The notes under the pieces: model-generated
What the model was told of the DNA's origin: nothing
Seen by the model: only the letters and a program-made list of their open reading frames with translations
The model's database searches: none
Assembly (NCBI RefSeq): GCF_018437505.1
Contig: NZ_CP072467.1
Location: forward strand, 372,001 to 436,000
Reading direction: 5' to 3'
DNA from: Spiractinospora alimapuensis
GTDB lineage: Bacteria; Actinomycetota; Actinomycetes; Streptosporangiales; Streptosporangiaceae
DNA length: 64,000 nt
Made by a program: the position numbers and the translations under genes
In this document: positions 15,923 to 25,040 of the stretch, in pieces
Layout: every line of letters starts with the position of its first letter
How positions within the stretch are numbered: the stretch's first letter is position 1

Positions 15923-18535
15923 TCAACTGTGTGTGGTCAGGGCGGGCGGGCTGAGGCGGGTGCGGAGGTACAGGGCGGCGCCCACGGTGAGGCCGAGGCC
16001 GATCAGGAACAGCATCATCGTGTCCAGGCCGCTGACCGGGGTGACCTCCACCAGGCGTAGGGGGGTGAACCAGCCGGCGCTGAGGATCGTGACCGTCGCG
16101 AGCCCGCCCCACAGTGCGAGGCGTTGGCGGGTGGCCAGCCACCACGTTCCCGCTCCCGCCGCGAGGAACACGATCAGGTACACCACGGGTGGGGCGAGGA
16201 GGGCCAGGGTGGCGGGGTCGTCGTCGCCGAAGGTGGCCGCCGCGGCGGCCGAGGCGGTGAGCAGTCCGAGCCAGGTCATGGCGAGCAGTGGTGCGAGGCC
16301 CGCGCGGTGTTCGGGTTCGGGGCCGACGCGGGGGGCGTCCCAGTAGTTGACGTAGCGCTGCCGGTAGGCCAGGCGCATGCGGAACGCGACGAGTTTCGTG
16401 GACAGCAGGACCACGGCGGTCGAGATCAGGAGTTGGAGCCACCAGGGGAACACGCGCAGTGACTCCGGGAGGAGTCCCATGAACGTGGTGAGCCAGTCGG
16501 GTGTGGGCCACCAGGCGTGGGCTGAGTCGGGTGGGTCCAGGCCGGCGCCGCGGTAGAGCACGGCGAAGAGGACCGCGCTGGTCCAGCAGGCGGCGGTGAG
16601 GACCCGGGAGGGGGTTTCGGGGGTGCGCCAGGGCCACAGGGCGAGCGCGGCGGAGCCGGCGACGATGAGGGGGATGACGCTGGCCAGGACCGCGCCGGCG
16701 TTGGGGAAGGATCCCATTCCCGACCAGGTGGCGTTGACGAGGGCGAGGCCGGCGGCGAGGCCGGCGAGGGTGCGGTGCACGACGGAGCGGGCGTAGGCGC
16801 CGCCTTTTTGGCGGTCGGTGGTGGCGGCGCGTTCGGCGGTGGCGCGGTCGGCCAGGAGCAGGGTGGTGGCCATGCTGGCGCGGCCGGCGGCGGTGTCGTC
16901 GGTGTCGGTGGACAGGACCTGGCGTCGCCACCAGTGGGGGCCCATCAGGGCGCTGGCCCGGGACTGTTCCACCTGGGTGCGCAGGGTGTCGGGGGTGAGG
17001 ATGGCGAGGGTGGCCAGCGCGTGGGCGGTGTGGGTGAGCGTGGTGGAGGGGCGTGGGTCGGGGGTGTCGGTGGTGATGTTCTCCGAGTTGGCCAGGGCGG
17101 TGGCGGCCAGTGAGGGGCCTTCGGCGGCGAGGCGCTGGATCAGGTCGCAGCGTGGCAACGCTTCGCAGGGGGCGTGGTCGCAGTGGTACAGGGCGACGCT
17201 GCGCAGTACCGCGGGGGTGGAGAGCAGGGCGTGGAGGTGGTCGGGGTCGGTGGTGGCGAGGTGGGCGAGGCCGTCGCTGTCGACGGGGCGGCCGCGGTGG
17301 GTGGGGGTGAGTTCGGGGGTGACGTGCGCGCCGAACGCCGTGACGGCGTGGGCGGCCCGTTCGGGGGTGAGATCGTCCAGGAGCGCGGGATCGAAGCCGA
17401 TGTCGGGGTGGTGGGTGAGCAGGCGACGGAGTTGGGTGGCGCCACCCTCCTCGGTGAGCCAGCGGGCCGCGTCGCCGCCGTGGTCGAGCATGTGGGCGGC
17501 GATCTCGGCCGGGTCGTGGAGTTCGAGGCGGCCGAACGTGACCCCCGTGGCGCCGCGTGTGGGCGTGGCGGAGGCGGCGGGGGTGGGGTCGGCGACGCGA
17601 GGGGACGCTCCGTCCAGCCACGCGGTGACGTCCTCGCTTCCCCACCGGTCGTCGGGGTCGACGGTGAGCAGGCCGCGGACCAGCAGCCGCCACCGGTCGT
17701 CGTCGATGTCGGCGTCGGGGCGGGCGAGGATCTGGCCGCGCAGGATCTCCGCGTCGGCCTTCACCGCTCCGTCGGAGCGGCGGTAGCGGGGGTGACCGGT
17801 GGCGAGTTCGTAGGCGATCTCGCCCAAGCCCCACCACGGCCACGGGGTGGCGTTCTCCGACCAGGTGTGTTCGGGGGGCGCGTAGGCGAGGTTGAAGCGG
17901 GAGGCGCCGCCGTGGGCCTGGGAGGCGGTGAAGCGGTGGATGCCGCCGAAGTCGGCGATGACGAACTGGCCGGGGGCCTGGCCGTCGCCCGCGGGGCGGA
18001 CGAGGATGTTTGCGGGTTTGAAGTCCAGGGGGTTGCGGTCGATGCGCCGCTGCCAGAACGTGATCATGCGGGTGAGTTCGGCGATGACCGCCTCACGGGT
18101 GTCGCCGGTGTCGGAGGGGGTGGCGTGGATGTCGGCGAGGAGGTCCTCCAGGGTGCGCGGGACGTACTCCATGGCGACCCAGTCGCGGGTTCCGGAGGTG
18201 GAGGCGAGGCGTCCGGAGGCCACGATGGCGGGGACGTGGCGGTGGAAGGTGGGGTTGTCGAGGTGGTCGAGGAGGTCTGCGTCCATGGGTTGGTTGTCCC
18301 AGTGGACCTTCAGCGCGAGCTCGGCCGGGCCGGCCCGCACCCGCCACACCGCTCCCTCGGTTCCGGTGCCCAACAGTTCCTGGGGTTCGTAGGTGGAGCG
18401 CAGCCGGTCGGGGAACAGTGACGCGGTGTCGTCGGTGGTGTCCAGGCGTTGGCGGCGGGTCTGGGCCGGGGTGCGGCGCGCCGGCGCCGGGGTGGGGGTG
18501 GGCTGTTGGCGGCGGGTGGGTGGGGTGTCGCTCAC
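15923..18535 (-). CDS. Large membrane protein kinase with altered catalytic loop (last gene of kinase-FHA-rSAM-AAA set)
   Basis: 870 residues. After a Pro-rich leader comes a protein-kinase fold: glycine loop LGTGTEGAVW (55-64), lysine in ELALKVHW (K76), catalytic loop NPLDFKPANILV (D171, N176), magnesium motif ADFGG (D195). The canonical HRD is replaced by P-L-D, so activity may be unusual, but Lys, Asp, Asn and DFG are kept. The middle (about 340-590) is a soluble region with no recognised domain and a CDHAPCEALPRC cysteine cluster. The C-terminal 270 residues hold about seven membrane helices. The start lies 4 bp after the FHA stop, placing it at the end of a tightly packed five-gene unit. 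It may phosphorylate a partner read by the FHA protein. Confidence 0.85.
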   Translation of the reverse strand: MSDTPPTRRQQPTPTPAPARRTPAQTRRQRLDTTDDTASLFPDRLRSTYEPQELLGTGTEGAVWRVRAGPAELALKVHWDNQPMDADLLDHLDNPTFHRHVPAIVASGRLASTSGTRDWVAMEYVPRTLEDLLADIHATPSDTGDTREAVIAELTRMITFWQRRIDRNPLDFKPANILVRPAGDGQAPGQFVIADFGGIHRFTASQAHGGASRFNLAYAPPEHTWSENATPWPWWGLGEIAYELATGHPRYRRSDGAVKADAEILRGQILARPDADIDDDRWRLLVRGLLTVDPDDRWGSEDVTAWLDGASPRVADPTPAASATPTRGATGVTFGRLELHDPAEIAAHMLDHGGDAARWLTEEGGATQLRRLLTHHPDIGFDPALLDDLTPERAAHAVTAFGAHVTPELTPTHRGRPVDSDGLAHLATTDPDHLHALLSTPAVLRSVALYHCDHAPCEALPRCDLIQRLAAEGPSLAATALANSENITTDTPDPRPSTTLTHTAHALATLAILTPDTLRTQVEQSRASALMGPHWWRRQVLSTDTDDTAAGRASMATTLLLADRATAERAATTDRQKGGAYARSVVHRTLAGLAAGLALVNATWSGMGSFPNAGAVLASVIPLIVAGSAALALWPWRTPETPSRVLTAACWTSAVLFAVLYRGAGLDPPDSAHAWWPTPDWLTTFMGLLPESLRVFPWWLQLLISTAVVLLSTKLVAFRMRLAYRQRYVNYWDAPRVGPEPEHRAGLAPLLAMTWLGLLTASAAAAATFGDDDPATLALLAPPVVYLIVFLAAGAGTWWLATRQRLALWGGLATVTILSAGWFTPLRLVEVTPVSGLDTMMLFLIGLGLTVGAALYLRTRLSPPALTTHS

Positions 18536-18539
18536 CGGG

Positions 18540-19133
18540 TCACAGCTCCTCGTCCAGGTCGACGAGTTCGACGTCGACGTCGTCGGCCAGGCGCAGCTCG
18601 TCGCCCGGGGCCACGGGGTGGGGGGCGTGGATGCGTCGTCCCGCGACGAAGGTCCCGTTGGTGGAGCCCAGGTCGGTGAGGGTGAGGGTGGAGCCGGACC
18701 AGGTCAGGCGGGCGTGGGCGCGGCTGACCTGGTCGAGGTCGGCCATGCCCGGTAGGTCGGCGAAACGGGTGGTGTCGCGGCCGATGTCCAGCCCGGCGGG
18801 TGGGATGGGGACGGTGGCGTCCAGGCAGGTGATCCGGAGCGCCCACGCCCCCACCACGGGTTCGGGGGTGGGGGCCGAGTCCGGGGCGTGGGTCGCCTCC
18901 CCCACCACCGCTGCCTCCGGCTGTGGTGGTGGCTCGGGGGCGGGAGGTGTGCTCGGCGCCGTGGGCCGCGGCGAGGGGGCGGGGGGCGTGGCGCGGCGCA
19001 CACGCGATGCCGTGGTCACGCCGGCCGAGGCGACGAGCTCGATCCAGGGGTGGCGCACACAGTAGCCGGGGTAGGCGCTTCCCGGGCAGTCCTCCGGGCT
19101 CAACCGGCACTGGTATGCGGCGGCGGTCGCCAT
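18540..19133 (-). CDS. FHA domain protein with N-terminal Cys/His motif
   Basis: 197 residues from ATG 19133, with GGAAGGAG just upstream; the start lies inside the radical SAM gene (34-bp overlap). The C-terminal 95 residues form an FHA phosphothreonine-binding domain with the key motifs GRDTTRF, VSRAHARL and GSTNGTFVAGRRI. The N-terminus carries C-x6-C-x8-C-x2-H (YQCRLSPEDCP then YCVRHPW), which looks like a small metal site. A Pro-rich linker joins the two. In the cytoplasm it should bind phosphothreonine on a partner; the kinase gene 4 bp downstream is the obvious source of that mark. Confidence 0.88.
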   Translation of the reverse strand: MATAAAYQCRLSPEDCPGSAYPGYCVRHPWIELVASAGVTTASRVRRATPPAPSPRPTAPSTPPAPEPPPQPEAAVVGEATHAPDSAPTPEPVVGAWALRITCLDATVPIPPAGLDIGRDTTRFADLPGMADLDQVSRAHARLTWSGSTLTLTDLGSTNGTFVAGRRIHAPHPVAPGDELRLADDVDVELVDLDEEL

Positions 19134-19783
19134 GACACTCCTTCCATTCCCACACCGCGGTCGCGCAGTGCGCGGGTGAACTGGGCGAGCTGTCCCCGAC
19201 GGGGCACCCCGATCAGCCACAGGCCCCCGTCGTCGTCCGCGCCGACCTGCATCGGCGGCCGATCCGGGGCGTGGTCGACATGGGGACGATAGCGGTGTCG
19301 GCCCCGCGCGGTGAGGGGAATCAGCCGTTGGTTGGCCGAGCCCCGCCAAATCAGACGTGTGGGACGCCGCTGGTCATAGCGGCCGGTGATCACCGCGTCC
19401 ACCCGGGCCAGACAACGCGCGACCGCCCGGTCGTTCTCCGCCAGGTCCGCCAACTCCCCCGGCTCGTAGCCGGTGTAGAGCAGGATGTCGGCCTCACCCC
19501 GGTCACCGAGGAGGTCAAGGGTGTCGGCGAGCGGCTCGGCCTGGGTCAACGGCTCGCCGCCGGAGATGGTGACGCCCCGGGCGCCCGCGGCCCGCGCGCG
19601 GTCCCAGGCGGCCCGCACGGTGCTCGGGTCGGTGGGGGTGCCGGCCTGGGGGTCCCAGGTGGAGCGGGACATGCATCCGGGGCAGGCCAGCGGGCAGCCC
19701 TGGGTCCACACCCCCATCCGGGTCCCCGGCCCCAGCGCGGTCACCGGGTAGTGCAGGTGCGCCAACCGCAGCCGGCCGTTCAC
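19100..19783 (-). CDS. Radical SAM / 4Fe-4S single-cluster protein, NrdG-like
   Basis: 227 residues from GTG 19783, whose GTGA overlaps the stop of the AAA gene and is preceded by GGAG. The N-terminal half contains TQGCPLACPGCMS (C-x3-C-x2-C cluster motif) and GVTISGGEPLTQ (SAM-binding GGE), the layout of activating enzymes such as NrdG and PflA. The C-terminal part (GVPRRGQLAQFTRALRDRGV) resembles the small tail used by NrdG-like proteins. No anaerobic ribonucleotide reductase or other glycyl-radical enzyme is nearby. Within this unit it may act on one of the neighbouring proteins, a role not yet described as far as I know. Confidence 0.87.
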   Translation of the reverse strand: MNGRLRLAHLHYPVTALGPGTRMGVWTQGCPLACPGCMSRSTWDPQAGTPTDPSTVRAAWDRARAAGARGVTISGGEPLTQAEPLADTLDLLGDRGEADILLYTGYEPGELADLAENDRAVARCLARVDAVITGRYDQRRPTRLIWRGSANQRLIPLTARGRHRYRPHVDHAPDRPPMQVGADDDGGLWLIGVPRRGQLAQFTRALRDRGVGMEGVSWRPPPHTSAG

Positions 19784-21647
19784 CGCCGCTCCACCGCGAT
19801 GTTCCACCCCACCGCGTCGGAGGTGATGGCGGTGACGGCCAGTCGCTGGCCCGGCGCCGGCGGGTCGGTGAACACGTGACGGGCCAGTGGGTTGGTCAAC
19901 AGGGTTTCCACCGCCGTGCCCACGCCGCGGCCCCCGTGGTCCAACTGCTCCAACGCCGCGCGGCGCAGCGTGTCACGGGCGTCCGCGTCGACCTCCAGCC
20001 GGGCGCCGCAGGCCCGCCACACCCGCGCGGCCACGTTGGCGAGCATGCCCTCCAGGATCTCGGCCGCGACCTCGGCGGTGATGAAGTCCAGGGCGACGAA
20101 GCTGTCGCCGAACCGGTTCAACAGCTCCGGGCGGCCGATGGTGACGTCGAAGAAGTCCTCGAACGCGCGGCGCAGCGAGGCCCGCACCTCCTGAGGGGGG
20201 TCCTCCCGGGAGAGCCGCCCGCGCGGGCCCACGACGCCGAGGTTGGAGGTGAACACGAGCACGCACTCGGTGAAGTGCACCACCGAGCCGCGGCCGTCGG
20301 TGAGCCGCCCGTCCTCCAGGATCTGCAGGAACAGGTCGAACAGGTGCGGGTTCGCCTTGTCGATCTCGTCGAACAGCAACACGCTGATCGGGTTGGCGCG
20401 CACCGCGTTGGTGAGCTCTCCCCCGGCGTCGAACCCGACGTAGCCCGGCGGCGCGCCGATGAGGCGGTCGCGGGCGTGGTCGGAGGCGAACTCGCTCATG
20501 TCGAACCGGATCGGTTGGGCGTCGGTGCCCAGGATGAGTTCGGCGATACCTTTGGCGAGCTCCGTCTTGCCCACCCCGGTGGGGCCGGCCAGGAACAGGA
20601 CGCCGCGCGGCCGGCTCGGGCTGGACGAGGAGTGCGCGCCGGTCAACCCCGTGGCCGAACGCATGAAGATGTCCATCGTCTTGCGTACCGCGGTGGACTG
20701 GCCGCGTACCCGCCGGTTCAGGTGTGCCTCACCGTCGTTGATCCGGGCCAGCACCTCCGGGTCCCGCCACGGGTTGTCGGTGACGCCCACCCGGTACATC
20801 CGCGCCGCGTCGTCCACCCGCGACAACGCCACCCCCTGGTCGGCGGCGAGTTGGCCAACCGCCGCGACCTGCAGTGCCTGCATCCCGTGGGTGGCGGCCG
20901 CCAGGCGCGCCGCGGCGTCGGCGCGTTCGGTCTCGCTGGGCGTCGCGTTCGTGCGGGCGGTGACGATTCGCACGGCGCGTTCGGCGGCGCGGCGCGCACG
21001 TCGGGGCTGGGTGGGGGCACGGTGATGACGCGCAGCCGTGGATTGGACACCGCGAAGCTCGCTGGGAGGTCCTCCACCCGGTCCGCGACCCACAGCACCG
21101 TGTTGTAGGGCTGTTCGCGGCCGTGGGCGATGGGGACGCGGGCGCGGACGGCGAGGGCCTCGGCGGCGGTGAAGAACAGTCGGGCCGGTTCGGGTTGGGT
21201 GTCGGCGGGTGTGGTGAGTCCGCCGGCGTGTTCGATGAGCAGCGCGGTGGGGGGTTGGGTGAGGTTGTCGGTGAGCGCGGTCAGCGTGTCGGTGAGGCGG
21301 GGGAAGTCCACCCCGGGGGTGTTGCCGCGTTTCTTGGCCGTCAGGGCGGCGGGTGGTGTGACGTCGTCGCGCAGCGGGGTGAGGGTGAGGGAGTCGGTGA
21401 CGATGTCGTGCACCGCCAGCGCGGCGTAGTCACGCTCGGCCAACAGGCCCCGCACCACGCCGGGAAGGCGGTGGATGGCCAGCGGCGCCCCACCCTCGGC
21501 GGTCGGGGCGTCGGGGACGTGGGGGGCGGGGAGGTAGTACTCGTCGCGGACGTTGCCCACCAGCAGGATCTGGGGATAGATGGGCAACGCCATCGCTAGT
21601 TCGCGCACCCACGCCGGTGGCGCCGGCAGCGGTGTGCCATCACCCAC
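19780..21647 (-). pseudogene. ClpB-like AAA+ ATPase with an apparent frame break
   Basis: A single protein of about 622 residues is split over two frames. The 5' part, from GTG 21647 (GGAGAGG at 21654-21660), encodes ILLVGNVRDEYYLP and VLWVADRVEDLPASFAV, a degenerate first AAA unit without Walker A. The 3' part encodes a full second AAA unit of ClpB-D2 type: GPTGVGKTELAKGIAE, LLFDEIDKANPHLFDLFLQ, VFTSNLG, ELLNRFGD and the sensor-2 region GGRGVG. The frames meet near 20988, where GCCGCG-CCGCC would read through if one G were restored. Either the gene is broken or the assembly lost a base in a GC run. It sits between the coiled-coil gene and the radical SAM gene, overlapping the latter by 4 bp. 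Confidence 0.8.
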
Positions 21648-21890
21648 CGCTGTGCCTCTCCAGTCGTCGAAACCCCTCTTGGTCGCGGATTGTTGCACGG
21701 GCCCGCATCGCTGTCCATCGACGTGGGGCGGCCACCCGCGGCCGGGTGGTGGAGGCGGCCCGCCGCGCGTGCCCCACGCGCACGGGTGTGACCAGCGTGG
21801 CTGGTGTGACGGCGGTGGCGTGCGTGATGTTGATCTGGTGACGAAGCACACCCCGCCCACCCTGTGGGCGGTACCGGGAGGGAGTCCGGG

Positions 21891-23066
21891 TCAGGGGTGG
21901 TGTCTGGTGCGGGCCCGGGGAGGGGGCATGGGCGTGGGGGCGGTGGCCGCCGGTTCCCCCGCCGCGCGGTCGACCGCCGAGACCACCGACAGCGGCCGGT
22001 CGCCCGGCTCCAGGCGGAGCTTGGGGCGCAGCCGCAACCGCGCCGCGTCCGCCGCGGCGGCCAGCGCCGCGGCGAACGTCGGTTCCTTGGTGTCGCAGAA
22101 CCACTGCTGGTCGGCGGTGTCGTCGCCTCCTGGGCCGGAGCGCACCAGCGAGAACGACACCTGGTCGCGTGAGGGGTGCAGGCGCACACGCAGTGAGCAT
22201 CCCGCGCGGTCACTGAAGTCCGCCACCGCCTCCCCTCGCTCGCGCAGGTCCCCCGGGTCCACGTCACAGCCGATGTCGGCGAGTGCCTGCGCGGCGACCC
22301 GCGCCACCGTGCCGCGTGTGGAGGTCGGGGCGGCGGCGCCGGCGCGGGCCTCACTGAGTCGCCCCTCCAGCGCGGAGGGATCCTCCGCGTGGTCGATCGC
22401 CGCCAACAGGGCTCGGCGTTCGTCCTCGTCATCGACCACGGCGTGGGCCTGGGCGCGCAGCGAGTCGCGTCGGAGTTCGAGCGCGGCGCGGTGCCGCCGC
22501 TCCCGCACCGCGGCGTGGATGGCGTGTTCGGCGGCGTGGCGGATGGACCGCGCCCGCGCGGGGGGTGCCCCCTGCGGTAGGGCGCGTAGTTGCGCCAGCA
22601 GCCCGGCCACCTCCGCCTCGGCGGCGTCGTCGAGGTCGGGCGCGTTGTCCTCGGCCAGTGTCCGCACCGCCTCGATCGCCCGCGCCGCCCCGTTGTCCGG
22701 CGGCGCGGGCGCCCCGCCTCGGGGCGGCGCGTCGGCGGTGGGGCGTTGGGCGCGTAGCCGTTCCACCGCGCCCCGCCGCTGCGGGGAGGGTGCCGCGGTG
22801 GCGAGGCGCCGCATCAGCGCACTACGGCTGGCCTGCCCGGCCTGGTCCTCCCACTGGGTCAGGTTCTTGCGTGCCCACGCCACCCACTCCAACAGCGCCG
22901 GCTCCCCCTTGAGGGCGTGCAGGTCGGGTGGGGTCGGCAGGGTCGGGTCCTGGCGGCGCAGCCGCGCCAGACGCGCCGTGAGGTCCGCGGCCTCGTTCAG
23001 GACCGTCGCGTAACTGGTGCGGTGGCCGTCGACAGTGACCCAGCGCAGGGCGATCGCGAAACTCAT
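21891..23066 (-). CDS. Conserved soluble protein of unknown function, first gene of kinase-FHA-rSAM-AAA set
   Basis: 391 residues from ATG 23066, with GAGG eight bases upstream. No signal peptide or membrane helix. The middle (about 110-270) is Ala/Arg/Glu-rich and largely helical, probably coiled coil (RHAAEHAIHAAVRERRHRAA). The C-terminal third has a mixed pattern with a conserved-looking core, CSLRVRLHPSRDQVSFSLVR then QQWFCDTKEPTF. I do not recognise a family. A 243-bp gap separates it from the AAA gene, so the unit may have an internal promoter. Its place at the head of the gene set suggests a structural or substrate-like role for the ATPase; this is inference only. Confidence 0.7.
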   Translation of the reverse strand: MSFAIALRWVTVDGHRTSYATVLNEAADLTARLARLRRQDPTLPTPPDLHALKGEPALLEWVAWARKNLTQWEDQAGQASRSALMRRLATAAPSPQRRGAVERLRAQRPTADAPPRGGAPAPPDNGAARAIEAVRTLAEDNAPDLDDAAEAEVAGLLAQLRALPQGAPPARARSIRHAAEHAIHAAVRERRHRAALELRRDSLRAQAHAVVDDEDERRALLAAIDHAEDPSALEGRLSEARAGAAAPTSTRGTVARVAAQALADIGCDVDPGDLRERGEAVADFSDRAGCSLRVRLHPSRDQVSFSLVRSGPGGDDTADQQWFCDTKEPTFAAALAAAADAARLRLRPKLRLEPGDRPLSVVSAVDRAAGEPAATAPTPMPPPRARTRHHP

Positions 23067-23796
23067 GACCCGTTCCTCGGGGAAGGCCGCGCCCAGCGGG
23101 GGGTGCGTCGGGTGCGGCGGCGGGCGGACACGCCCCACTGTGCGGGGTGTGGGGCGTGCTTGGCAAGACCACGCCCCCTGACCGGCGCCACGGGACGGAC
23201 ACACCCTACAGCCGGGGACGAAGAAGATCGTTGGTGTGGCGTCGAACCGGATTCGGCGCTCACCACGGAGGGTGGTGGCGCCGACCCCGCTGGAACGACA
23301 TGAGAGACCCCAACGGCGGACTCGTTCCCGCTGACTGTTGGGGCGTGGCCGGGGATGTGGTCGACGATGACTGACCCCTGCCTTGTCGCTGAGAGCTTCC
23401 AGATCACCGCCCGGACCCGGGTAGGCGTCATCGCCGCGCGTCCATCCGCCGCGAGCGCGACGTCACGCGACTCCGCCACCCGACCGGCGGGGACCGCGGC
23501 CCGGATCGCCGAACACCCCGGCACGCGCGCCACCAACCTCACAGCACACCGAGGCCGTGATTCGCGGGCGCGTGGTTCTCCCGCGCTCCCCCCGGTTGAC
23601 GTCTCGCTTCGCACCCGTCACTCAACAGAACCACGACGCCTCCGTCTTCGGCCGGGCGCACCGCCCACCGGGATCAACCGCGCGAAGCACACCCCCACAA
23701 GGTGAAGACGCCCGACCGGCGAGCACAACACCCGCGAACACACCCGAGTCGTGCTTATTGAACCGCTGTGTGTCTTTTGGGAGCGCTGTTGGGGCG
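23067..23796. other. Long region without recognisable gene
   Basis: About 730 bp. Several open frames cross it on both strands (for example 23355-23705 forward and 23063-23614 reverse), but none has a family signature or a convincing start. The right end borders the decayed IS481 element, so part of it may be scrambled mobile DNA. The 5' end should contain the promoter for the reverse-strand five-gene unit. Confidence 0.5.
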
Positions 23797-24482
23797 TCAG
23801 GGCTCGCGACCGCCAGGACGACGCAGGACGCCCATCACGGATCGCCGTGCGGGGCGAGCGTAGGCCCACTCATCGGCCAGGATCCGGTTGAAGCGTTCGA
23901 CCTCGCCGTTGGTTTGGGGCCGATAGGGGCGGGTGCGTTTGTGCTTGATGCCTTGGTCGGCCAGGAGATCGCTCCAGACGTGGGACTCGTAGCAGGCCCC
24001 CCACGATGCCCACCGAGGCGAAATAGGCGTGGGCGCGTTGCCAGAACCCCGTGGCGGTCTCCTAGGTCTCATCGGTCAGGATCTCTGAGTAGGCGAGGCG
24101 GAAGTGGTCATCCACCGCGTGGTGCAGCTAGGCGTACCCAGCGTTTGTTTTGTTCTTGCGGCCCTGGACCCGGTGCACGGTCGAGGCGCACATGCCCAGG
24201 TGGCCGCGATACGGGCCGGCCCCCAGCGTTTGAGGACACGGAGCTTGACGATGCGGCACTCACGGCGGGTGGGGGTACGCCGTGGGCTTTGGCAGGGACG
24301 GCTGGAAGCATCGTGCACCCCGGCCGCCCAGAGCCCGATAGCGGCCCGCCCAGCGACTAGCGGCGCTCACGCTGGTCTGGAAACGTTCGGCAGCACGCCG
24401 TAGCGACCAGCCGCCACACCGACGCCGAAGGCCCACTCAAGTTGTTGCACCAGGGCCACCGTCACCAGCCTCACAGGACACA
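23797..24482 (-). mobile_element. Decayed IS481-family transposase
   Basis: Read on the reverse strand, pieces of an IS481/integrase-core transposase appear in changing frames: AAERFQTSVSAASRWAGRYR (N-terminal HTH), then SPRRTPTRRECRIVKLRVLK and RWGPARIAA, then HLGMCASTVHRV, LHHAVDDHFRLAYSEILTDE, and finally HKRTRPYRPQTNGEVERFN. At least three frameshifts and an in-frame stop separate them. The segments with the first catalytic aspartate and the DNG motif are missing, and the C-terminus is cut after WAYARP. It cannot make active transposase. TGTTGTGTCCTGTGAGG at the right end (reverse strand, about 24485-24469) may be an inverted-repeat remnant; no clear partner was found at the left end. Confidence 0.85.
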
Positions 24483-24486
24483 ACAC

Positions 24487-24912
24487 CTAGGCCTCGGGTG
24501 TGGCGCCGAACAGCTCCAGCAGGTGGGGTTTGTCGAACATGCGGGCGGCGTCGACCGCGGTGGGGGTGCCGATGCGGGGGTCGGCGCCGTGGTCGACGAG
24601 GACGGCCACCACGGCGTCCTCACCCTTGAAGACCGCGCCGGCGATCGGGCTCTGGCCACGGTCGTTGAGCCGGTCGGCGTCGGCTCCGCGCTCCATCAGC
24701 ATGGCCACGGTGGCGGGGTGGCCGTGGTAGGCGGCCAGCATCACCAGGGTGTCGCCCTTATCGTTGCTGAGGTTGACCGGGACCCCGGCCTCGACGTACG
24801 CCGCGAGGGTGTCGGTGTCCCCCGCGCGGGCCAGGGCGAAGAGTTTGGTGGCCAGTTCGACGAGGTCGGCCTCGGCGGGTGGGGTGGGTTCGCTGGGATC
24901 GGTGTCGCTCAC
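24487..24912 (-). CDS. Ankyrin repeat protein
   Basis: 141 residues. After an acidic leader the protein is a short ankyrin stack: ALARAGDTDTLAAYVEAG, then DKGDTLVMLAAYHGHPATVA-MLMERGADAD, then DRGQSPIAGAVFKGEDAVVA-VLVDHGADPR, ending with a capping helix. Such small ankyrin proteins are cytoplasmic adaptors; the partner is unknown. The GTG start at 24912 has no ribosome site, but TACAGT on the reverse strand ends 6 bases before it, so a leaderless transcript is likely. The gene stands alone next to the IS481 remnant. Confidence 0.88.
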   Translation of the reverse strand: MSDTDPSEPTPPAEADLVELATKLFALARAGDTDTLAAYVEAGVPVNLSNDKGDTLVMLAAYHGHPATVAMLMERGADADRLNDRGQSPIAGAVFKGEDAVVAVLVDHGADPRIGTPTAVDAARMFDKPHLLELFGATPEA

Positions 24913-25040
24913 ACGTCCACTGTAGGGGGGCGGTGTCGAACCGCCCCTTAAGCAACCCGTTGATCTTTCCCAATAGTCCGAGTGAGACCGATTTGTGATT
25001 ATTCGGTAGGGTTCTGCCTCAACCGCGAGAGGAGTTCTCT

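Noticed and set aside
19780-20853. AAA+ ATPase as a shorter, intact gene starting after the frame break
   Set aside because: The upstream half has a good start, ribosome site and matching domain text in the other frame, so one broken gene is the better reading.
23355-23705. Forward 116-codon frame as a gene
   Set aside because: Low-complexity Ala/Arg/Thr text without homology, competing with frames on both strands.
23690-24490. Complete IS481 element with both inverted repeats
   Set aside because: Only one possible end was seen, and the transposase is missing catalytic segments; listed as decayed instead.
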